A DNA stretch of 64,000 nucleotides from CAWAPD01 sp963783865 (GTDB taxonomy: Bacteria > Actinomycetota > Thermoleophilia > UBA2241). How positions within the stretch are numbered: position 1 is the first letter of the stretch; each line of letters begins with the position of its first letter. Position numbers and translations under genes: made by a program. The notes below the pieces were generated by a model that did no database searches, was not told where the DNA came from, and saw nothing but the letters and a program-made list of their open reading frames with translations. Positions 59,186 through 64,000 of this stretch are shown here, piece by piece. The stretch lies in the NCBI GenBank assembly GCA_963783865.1, contig CAWAPD010000005.1, positions 62,001-126,000 of the forward strand. The letters are read 5' to 3'.

Positions 59186-60798
59186 TCGGCGCCGACCAGG
59201 ATCGGGTACAGGGGCTGGCCGCCGGCGTGCACCAGGACCTCGACCCCGGGGAGCGTCTCGGCGCCGACGGCGACGAGCTCGTCGGCGCCGAGGCCAGACC
59301 CGTTCAGCGAGGTCAGCACGGTCACGACTTCGGGGTCGAAGGCGGCGAACGCGGCCAGCACGCCGGCGAAGACCTGCTTGAGGTCGTCGCCGCTGGCCGC
59401 CAGCTTGCCGTCGACGATGCCGATGACCTGGTCCTTGCGCACGGTGACGCCGTCGATCTCGGAGTCGCGCACGGCGCGCGTGACCTCGCCGGTGTGGACG
59501 CGGGTCACGGCCTCGTCCATGGCCGCGGCGTTGGCCGCGGCGCCGGCCTCGGGGTCGAACGAGACCATGGCCGAGAGACCGGCCGGCATGGACGTGGAGT
59601 GCACGACCGACACGGCGCGGTCGCACATGCCGGCCGCCTGCTCGGCCGCCAGCACGACGTTGGTGTTGTTGGGCAGCAGCACGACCTCGGTCGCGTCGAG
59701 CGCCTCGACCGCCTGCACGAGCTCGGCGGCGCTCGGGTTCATCGACTGGCCGCCGTCGACCAGCGCCTCGCAGCCCAGCTCGCGGAAGAGCTCCTTGTTG
59801 CCCTCGCCGACGGCCACGGCCACGGCGGCCGTGCGCTCGACCAGCGCCAGGCGACGGTCTCGAGCCAGGGTCTGCTCGCGCATGTCGGCCACCTCGACCA
59901 CGTCGATCGAGCCCAGCGCGTCGGCGTGGCTCAGCACGGCCCCGGGGTGGTCGGTGTGCACGTGCACCTTGACCATCTCGTCGCTGCCGACCACCAGCAC
60001 GCAGTCGCCCTGGGTGAGCACGAACTCCTCGAGCGCCTCACGATCGATCCCGCTGCCGGCGAGCAGGAAGCTCGTGCAGTAGCGATACAGCGAGGCGGCG
60101 TCGTGGTCGTCGTCGGGGATGCCCTCGACGTGGCCGCCGCTGCGGCGCAAGCCGCCCTCGGCGGCCACCGTGCGCACCGGCGCCTGCACGGCCGCCCCGA
60201 GCAGCCCGCTCGCCGCCCCGCGCGCCAGCACCAGCAGCCCGTAGCCGCCGGCGTCGACGACCCCGGCGCGGCGCAGGGCCTCGAGCTGCTCGACCGTCTC
60301 CTCGACGGCCAGGCGGCCGGCCTCGAGCACGTGAGCGGCAAGCTCTTCGAGCGTGGCGGCGTCGGCGTGCTCCTCGGCCGCCTCCGCCATGCGCCGCATG
60401 ACCGTCAGCATCGTGCCCTCGACCGGCTCGCGCACGGCGTGGTAGGCCGCATCGGAGGCCTCGCGCAGCGTGGCCGTCCAGGCGGCGGGACTCTGCACCC
60501 CGTGCCTGGCCAAGCCCTCGCAGGCGCCGCGGACCATCTGCGACAGGATGACGCCCGAGTTGCCGCGGGCGCCCATCAGGGAGCCCTTGGTGATCGTCGT
60601 CAGCACCTCTCGCGGCGACGGCGTCGCGTTGCCCTCGAGCTCGTCGATGACCGCCCGCATGGTCAGGAAGAGGTTGGTGCCGGTGTCGCCGTCGGGAACC
60701 GGGTAGACGTTGAGGTCGTTGATGTGGGAGCGCTCGGCTTCGAGCGCGGCCGCGGCCGCGTGCAGGAACCCGAGCGCCTTGTCGCGCAGCACGCTCAC
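59182..60798 (-). CDS. fakA: Fatty acid kinase catalytic subunit, DAK2/YloV family, FakA-like
   Basis: Phosphorylates FakB-bound fatty acids so that they can enter phospholipid synthesis. The 538 residues begin with an ATP-binding DhaL-type domain carrying the metal motif NVYPVPDGDTGTNL and GARGNSGVILSQ. A middle domain and a C-terminal DegV-like domain follow (LLPNNTNVVLAAEQAA). It overlaps asp23 by 4 bases and the FakB-like gene by 4. Confidence 0.93.
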   Translation of the reverse strand: MSVLRDKALGFLHAAAAALEAERSHINDLNVYPVPDGDTGTNLFLTMRAVIDELEGNATPSPREVLTTITKGSLMGARGNSGVILSQMVRGACEGLARHGVQSPAAWTATLREASDAAYHAVREPVEGTMLTVMRRMAEAAEEHADAATLEELAAHVLEAGRLAVEETVEQLEALRRAGVVDAGGYGLLVLARGAASGLLGAAVQAPVRTVAAEGGLRRSGGHVEGIPDDDHDAASLYRYCTSFLLAGSGIDREALEEFVLTQGDCVLVVGSDEMVKVHVHTDHPGAVLSHADALGSIDVVEVADMREQTLARDRRLALVERTAAVAVAVGEGNKELFRELGCEALVDGGQSMNPSAAELVQAVEALDATEVVLLPNNTNVVLAAEQAAGMCDRAVSVVHSTSMPAGLSAMVSFDPEAGAAANAAAMDEAVTRVHTGEVTRAVRDSEIDGVTVRKDQVIGIVDGKLAASGDDLKQVFAGVLAAFAAFDPEVVTVLTSLNGSGLGADELVAVGAETLPGVEVLVHAGGQPLYPILVGAE

Positions 60799-61160
60799 CG
60801 GCGCACGTCCTCGACGCGGACGCGCACCTGGCCGACCGTGACGCCGGTGATGCGCTCGACCGCGAACCGCACCTGCTCCTCGAGCGTGGAGCTCACGACC
60901 TTGAGGTTGAGCCCGTTCTCGATCACGACGTGCAGGCCGATGTCGATGGACTCGTCGTGGAGCTCGACCTCGACGCCGTCGCGCAGCGAGCCGCGGAACA
61001 GGCGCCGCAGCACGTCCATGCCGGTGCGCCGCATGTCGACGATGCCGTAGGTGTGGAGGGCGGTGTAGCGGGCGATCTTGGCGATCACGCCGTCGGCGAT
61101 GGTGGTCTCGCCGCCGATGTCGTCGCCGGGGACGGAGGCGGTGAGGTCTGCCTCGCCCAT
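60795..61160 (-). CDS. Asp23/Gls24 family envelope stress protein
   Basis: A 121-residue protein with the Asp23 fold: GETTIADGVIAKIARYTAL, YGIVDMRR and the VEVELHDESIDIGLHVVIENG block, ending with IERITGV-like VERITGVTVGQVRV. Function is poorly known; family members associate with the membrane or cell envelope in Gram-positive bacteria. Encoded between fakA and the DUF1858-like gene, its usual neighbourhood next to rpmB. Confidence 0.92.
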   Translation of the reverse strand: MGEADLTASVPGDDIGGETTIADGVIAKIARYTALHTYGIVDMRRTGMDVLRRLFRGSLRDGVEVELHDESIDIGLHVVIENGLNLKVVSSTLEEQVRFAVERITGVTVGQVRVRVEDVRR

Positions 61161-61164
61161 GGCC

Positions 61165-61398
61165 TCAGGCGCCGGTCGCGCCCGGACCCTGGGGCTCGGG
61201 CAGACCGTTCAGCTCGTCGACGACCTCGTCGGGGTCGACCGAGTGCATGATGGAGCCGGCCTCGATGCTCTCGAGCTGGGCCCCGACGCACAGACAGCAG
61301 GCCATGCCGTGACCCTCGAAGACGGAGCGCGCCTGGGGGTGCCGCTCCAGGGCCTCGAGGATGGACATGTCCTTGCTGAACCGGGTCATCGACTCCAT
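61165..61398 (-). CDS. DUF1858-like small protein
   Basis: A 77-residue protein resembling the DUF1858 domain: SKDMSILEALERHPQARSVFEGHGMACCLCVGAQ. The cysteine cluster CCLC and the following short helix (DPDEVVDELNGL) are family features; such domains are found alone or fused to hybrid-cluster and di-iron proteins. ATG at 61398 or 61389 may be used. Role unknown. It is the first gene of the leftward asp23-fakA-fakB-recG run. Confidence 0.75.
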   Translation of the reverse strand: MESMTRFSKDMSILEALERHPQARSVFEGHGMACCLCVGAQLESIEAGSIMHSVDPDEVVDELNGLPEPQGPGATGA

Positions 61399-61416
61399 CT
61401 ATGGACGTGGCCGCGG

Positions 61417-61445
61417 TTGCTTCGCGCGGCCGGCTGTAGCATAAT
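61417..61445 (+). promoter_or_regulatory. Possible promoter for rpmB
   Basis: TTGCTT (61417-61422), a 17-base spacer and CATAAT (61440-61445, 5 of 6). The leader would be about 30 bases and carries AAGGA before the ATG. Confidence 0.55.
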
Positions 61446-61482
61446 TCCGGGCCATCACCTTTCGCAAGCCGAAGGAACCTCC

Positions 61483-61674
61483 ATGTCGAAAGTCTGCACC
61501 AGCTGCGGCAAAAAGCCTGCAGTCGGCAACAATCGGAGCCATTCCAACCGCGCCACCAAGCGGCGCTTCGAGCCCAACCTCCAGCACGTCCGCATCCTGG
61601 TCGACGGGCACCCGCAGCAGGCCTACGTCTGCGCGCGCTGCCTCAAGTCCGGGCGCGTCCAGAAGGCAGTCTAG
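61483..61674 (+). CDS. rpmB: 50S ribosomal protein bL28, zinc-binding type
   Basis: Large-subunit protein of 63 residues. The start at 61483 has AAGGA 6 bases upstream. The sequence MSKVCTSCGKKP and the later CARCLKSGRV supply two CxxC pairs, making it the zinc-containing (C+) form, and SNRATKRRFEPNLQHVRI is the L28 core. It is transcribed alone on the plus strand, divergent from the DUF1858-like gene; a 21-base gap separates it from the convergent ribH. Confidence 0.96.
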   Translation: MSKVCTSCGKKPAVGNNRSHSNRATKRRFEPNLQHVRILVDGHPQQAYVCARCLKSGRVQKAV

Positions 61675-61695
61675 CCCCTCCCGCCGCCGAGAGCC

Positions 61696-62175
61696 TCAGG
61701 GCTTCGCGGCCGGCAGCGCCTTCATCAGGTTCGCCATCTCGAGCGCCGTCGTGGCGGCCGACCATCCTTTGTTCCCCGCTTTGCTGCCGGCACGCTCGAT
61801 CGCCTGTTCGACCGTGTCGGTCGTGAGCACGCCGAACGCCACCGGCACGCCCGTGTCCAGCCCGGCCTTGGCGATCCCCTTGGCCGCCTCGGCGGCGACG
61901 AAGTCGAAGTGCGGCGTGCCGCCGCGGATGACGGCGCCCAGGCAGATGACGGCGTCGTAGCGGCCGCTGCCGGCCAGCCGCGCCGCCACCAGCGGCAGCT
62001 CGAAGGCGCCCGGCGCCCAGGCGACCTCGACGTCGTCGTCGGCCACGTCGTGGCGGCGCAGGTTGTCGAGCGCGCCGTCCAGCAGGCGCGTCGAGATGAA
62101 CTCGTTGAAGCGGCTCACGGCGATGCCGAAGCGCAGGCCGCTCCCCGTCAGTTTGCCCTCGTAGCTCGTGCTCAC
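61696..62175 (-). CDS. ribH: 6,7-dimethyl-8-ribityllumazine synthase
   Basis: Penultimate step of riboflavin synthesis. The 159 residues show GIAVSRFNEFIS, AWAPGAFELPLVA, CLGAVIRGGTPHFDFV and FGVLTTDTVEQAIERAG. GTG at 62175 is chosen because AAAGGAG lies 5 bases upstream; the longer open frame upstream is a shadow of ribBA. It is the last gene of the ribE-ribBA-ribH order. Confidence 0.96.
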   Translation of the reverse strand: MSTSYEGKLTGSGLRFGIAVSRFNEFISTRLLDGALDNLRRHDVADDDVEVAWAPGAFELPLVAARLAGSGRYDAVICLGAVIRGGTPHFDFVAAEAAKGIAKAGLDTGVPVAFGVLTTDTVEQAIERAGSKAGNKGWSAATTALEMANLMKALPAAKP

Positions 62176-62207
62176 GTGGTCTCCTTTCGTGCGACGGCCG
62201 GCGGCCG

Positions 62208-63506
62208 TCAGCCTTCGTCGCCCTCGAGCGGCAGCAGCTCCTCGTGCTCGAGCAGGTGCCCGAGCTTGTCGCGCTTGGTGCGCAGGTAGGTGATGTTGCT
62301 GGCGTGCGGCGGCACCTCGATCGGCACGCGCTCGGTGATCTCGAGCCCGTAGGCCTCGAGCGCGACGATCTTCTTGGGGTTGTTGGTCATCGTGCGGATC
62401 GTCGTCAGGCCCAGGTCGACGAGGATCTGGGCGCCGATGCCGTAGTCGCGCAGGTCGGCCGGGAAGCCGAGCTCGAGGTTGGCCTCGACCGTGTCGCGGC
62501 CCTGTTCCTGGAGCGCGTAGGCCTTGAGCTTGTTGAGCAGGCCGATGCCGCGGCCCTCCTGGCGCATGTACAGGACGACGCCCAGGCCTTCTTCTTCGAT
62601 CTTGTGCAGCGCCAGCACGAGCTGGTCGCCGCAGTCGCAGCGCAGCGAGCCGAAGACGTCGCCGGTCAGGCACTCCGAGTGCACCCGCACGAGGACGTCC
62701 TGCTTGCCGGCGACGTCTCCCTTGACGAGCGCCACGTGGTGCGAGCCGTCGATCAGCGACTCGTAGCCGACGGCGGTGAAGCGGCCGTACTCGGTCGGCA
62801 TCTCGGCCGTGGCCACGCGGCGCACGAGCTTCTCGTTGCGGCGCCGGTAGCGGATGAGGTCGGCGACGGTGACCATCTTGAGCCCGTGCCGGCGACAGTA
62901 GGGCACGAGGTCGGGCACGCGGGCCATGGTGCCGTCGTCGTTCATGATCTCGCAGATCACGGCCGCCGGCTCGACCCCGGCCAGGCGCGCCAGGTCGACG
63001 CCGGCCTCGGTCTGGCCGGTGCGCTCCAGCACGCCGCCGGGCCTGGCCGTCAGCGGGAAGACGTGCCCGGGCTGGACGAGGTCCTGCGGGCCGGCGCCCG
63101 GGGCGACGGCGGTGCGGATCGTGTGCGCCCGGTCGTGGGCCGAGATGCCGGTGGTCACGCCCTCGCGGGCCTCGATCGAGGCCGTGAAGGCGGTCTGCAG
63201 CCGCGCCTGGTTGTCGCTGACCATCGGGCTCAGGCCCAGCTTGCGGGCGCGCTCGGGCGTGAGCGCCAGGCACACGAGCCCCCGGCCGTGCTTGGTCATG
63301 AAGTTGATGCTCTGCGGCGTCGCGAGCTCGGCCGCCATCGTCAGGTCGCCCTCGTTCTCGCGGTCCTCGTCGTCGCAGACGACGACCATGCGCCCGGCGC
63401 GGATCTCGGCGAGCGCCTCGTCGATGGTCGAGAACGGGCTCTCCGCCGGCTTGGCGGCGCGCGCGTGGCGCTCGCCCTTGTGGCGCGCTTCGGTCGGACT
63501 GCTCAT
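62208..63506 (-). CDS. ribBA: Bifunctional 3,4-dihydroxy-2-butanone-4-phosphate synthase / GTP cyclohydrolase II
   Basis: Supplies both precursors of riboflavin. The N-terminal RibB domain (about residues 25-225) has VVVCDDEDRENEGDL, FMTKHGRGLVCLAL and the HTIRTAV and RPGGVLERTGQTEA blocks. The C-terminal RibA domain has the zinc cysteines in SECLTGDVFGSLRCDCG, YMRQEGRGIGL and TNNPKKI. Length 432 aa. ATG overlaps the ribE stop by 4 bases; ribH follows after 32 bases. Confidence 0.96.
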   Translation of the reverse strand: MSSPTEARHKGERHARAAKPAESPFSTIDEALAEIRAGRMVVVCDDEDRENEGDLTMAAELATPQSINFMTKHGRGLVCLALTPERARKLGLSPMVSDNQARLQTAFTASIEAREGVTTGISAHDRAHTIRTAVAPGAGPQDLVQPGHVFPLTARPGGVLERTGQTEAGVDLARLAGVEPAAVICEIMNDDGTMARVPDLVPYCRRHGLKMVTVADLIRYRRRNEKLVRRVATAEMPTEYGRFTAVGYESLIDGSHHVALVKGDVAGKQDVLVRVHSECLTGDVFGSLRCDCGDQLVLALHKIEEEGLGVVLYMRQEGRGIGLLNKLKAYALQEQGRDTVEANLELGFPADLRDYGIGAQILVDLGLTTIRTMTNNPKKIVALEAYGLEITERVPIEVPPHASNITYLRTKRDKLGHLLEHEELLPLEGDEG

Positions 63507-64000
63507 ACGAACCCCGCTTCGGACAGCTTCTCCCAGGTCAGGCCCTCGGCGGGCATCGGGCCCCGCAGATAGGCACGCACGTACTTGCCGATGAGGTCGC
63601 CCTCGAGGTTCACGGCGGCGCCGGCGCGCAGGTCGCGCAGCGTCGTGTGGGCGACGGTGTGAGGGATGAGGGACACGGTCACCGCCGTCTCGGCGGCCGT
63701 CACGACCGTGAGGCTGACGCCGTCGACGGCGATCGAGCCCTGCGGCACGGTGACGGCGGCCACCGCGGCGGGCACGTCGAGCGCGAGCACGGTCGTGCGG
63801 GACTCGGTCGAGACCCGCACGACCGTGCCCACCCCGTCGACGTGCCCGGTCACCAGGTGGCCGCCCAGGCGCGAGCCCAGCGTGAGGGCGCGCTCCAGGT
63901 TGAGACCGGCGCCGCGCCGCTTGCCGGCCAGCGTCGTGCGGCGCACCGTCTCGGCCATGGCGTCGGCCCAGAACCGGTCGCGCGCCAGGCGGGTGACGGT
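63503..64000 (-). CDS. ribE: Riboflavin synthase alpha chain, cut by right window edge
   Basis: Dismutates two lumazines to riboflavin. The frame is open to the right edge. The in-frame ATG at 63958 is not the true start: upstream codons read TVTRLARDRFWADA, which continues the first lumazine-binding domain (the LTVT strand), so about 45 more residues lie outside the window. Visible parts are NLERALTLGSRLGGHLVTGHVDG at the domain junction and SIAVDGVSLTVV in the second domain. Any FMN riboswitch would be upstream and out of view. Confidence 0.93.
   Translation of the reverse strand, partial: TVTRLARDRFWADAMAETVRRTTLAGKRRGAGLNLERALTLGSRLGGHLVTGHVDGVGTVVRVSTESRTTVLALDVPAAVAAVTVPQGSIAVDGVSLTVVTAAETAVTVSLIPHTVAHTTLRDLRAGAAVNLEGDLIGKYVRAYLRGPMPAEGLTWEKLSEAGFV

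Overview
The window is a densely packed, very GC-rich stretch of bacterial chromosome made almost entirely of housekeeping genes. Most lie on the minus strand, in runs joined by 1-26 bp overlaps, many of them ATGA or GTGA. Actinomycetota is the best placement. The evidence is a mycobacterial-type integration host factor gene (mihF) in the pyr - mihF - gmk - rpoZ - coaBC order, the divIVA/sepF/yggT cluster, an actinobacterial-style PyrR leader, and GTG starts throughout. RNase Y together with RNase J, a short IF-2, and NusA with a Cys-rich tail suggest a deep-branching class (Thermoleophilia-like); that class assignment is inference. I see no prophage, insertion sequence, CRISPR array, rRNA or tRNA gene. 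There is no obvious foreign island.

Layout, left to right. 1-5.7 kb: dapF (cut by the left edge), miaA, an AMMECR1 / LigB-like pair, miaB and RNase Y. 5.9-12.7 kb: recX, recA, thpR, cinA, pgsA, rimO, yajQ and rodZ-like. 12.8-22.5 kb: ftsK, RNase J (frameshifted in this sequence), dapA, dapB, an M16 peptidase, pnp and rpsO. 22.6-30.3 kb: ribF, truB, nrnA, rbfA, ylxP, infB, ylxR, nusA and rimP, a translation/transcription-factor operon that reads leftward from a promoter near 30.36 kb. 30.5-34.4 kb: a small mixed region with a double-zinc-ribbon protein, an L,D-transpeptidase, LemA, an HtpX-like peptidase, a TPR protein and an HD-domain protein. 34.4-46.0 kb: coaBC, rpoZ, gmk, mihF and the whole UMP-synthesis set pyrD, pyrK, carB, carA, pyrC, pyrB and pyrR. 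46.1-53.5 kb: a secreted IPT/TIG-repeat protein, then rluD, lspA, a DUF167 gene, divIVA, yggT, proC, sepF, yggS, pgeF and an M50 protease. 53.5-61.4 kb: a DHH-CBS-CCA/poly(A) polymerase fusion, recG, a fatty-acid kinase pair (fakB, fakA), asp23 and a DUF1858-like gene. 61.4-64 kb: rpmB on the plus strand, then ribH, ribBA and ribE (cut by the right edge).

The regulation is more unusual than the gene content. The pyr operon has a promoter, a PyrR-binding RNA element, a 33-codon leader ORF ending on the pyrR start codon, and a terminator-like hairpin. The rimP-nusA-infB operon has a promoter followed about 45 bases later by a terminator-like hairpin with a U-rich tail, at the rimP start. mihF and the DHH-CBS-CCA gene have -10 boxes 6-8 bases from their start codons, as in leaderless genes. 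RNase Y has a near-consensus promoter embedded in the recX stop codon.

Five conserved genes have anomalies at their start or in their frame. rpsO appears to start at CTG. gmk and rimO have no ATG, GTG or TTG where the protein must begin. rnj has a single-base frameshift. rbfA runs in frame into nrnA, probably through an indel. These may be sequence or assembly errors, or real non-standard decoding, and need the reads to settle them.
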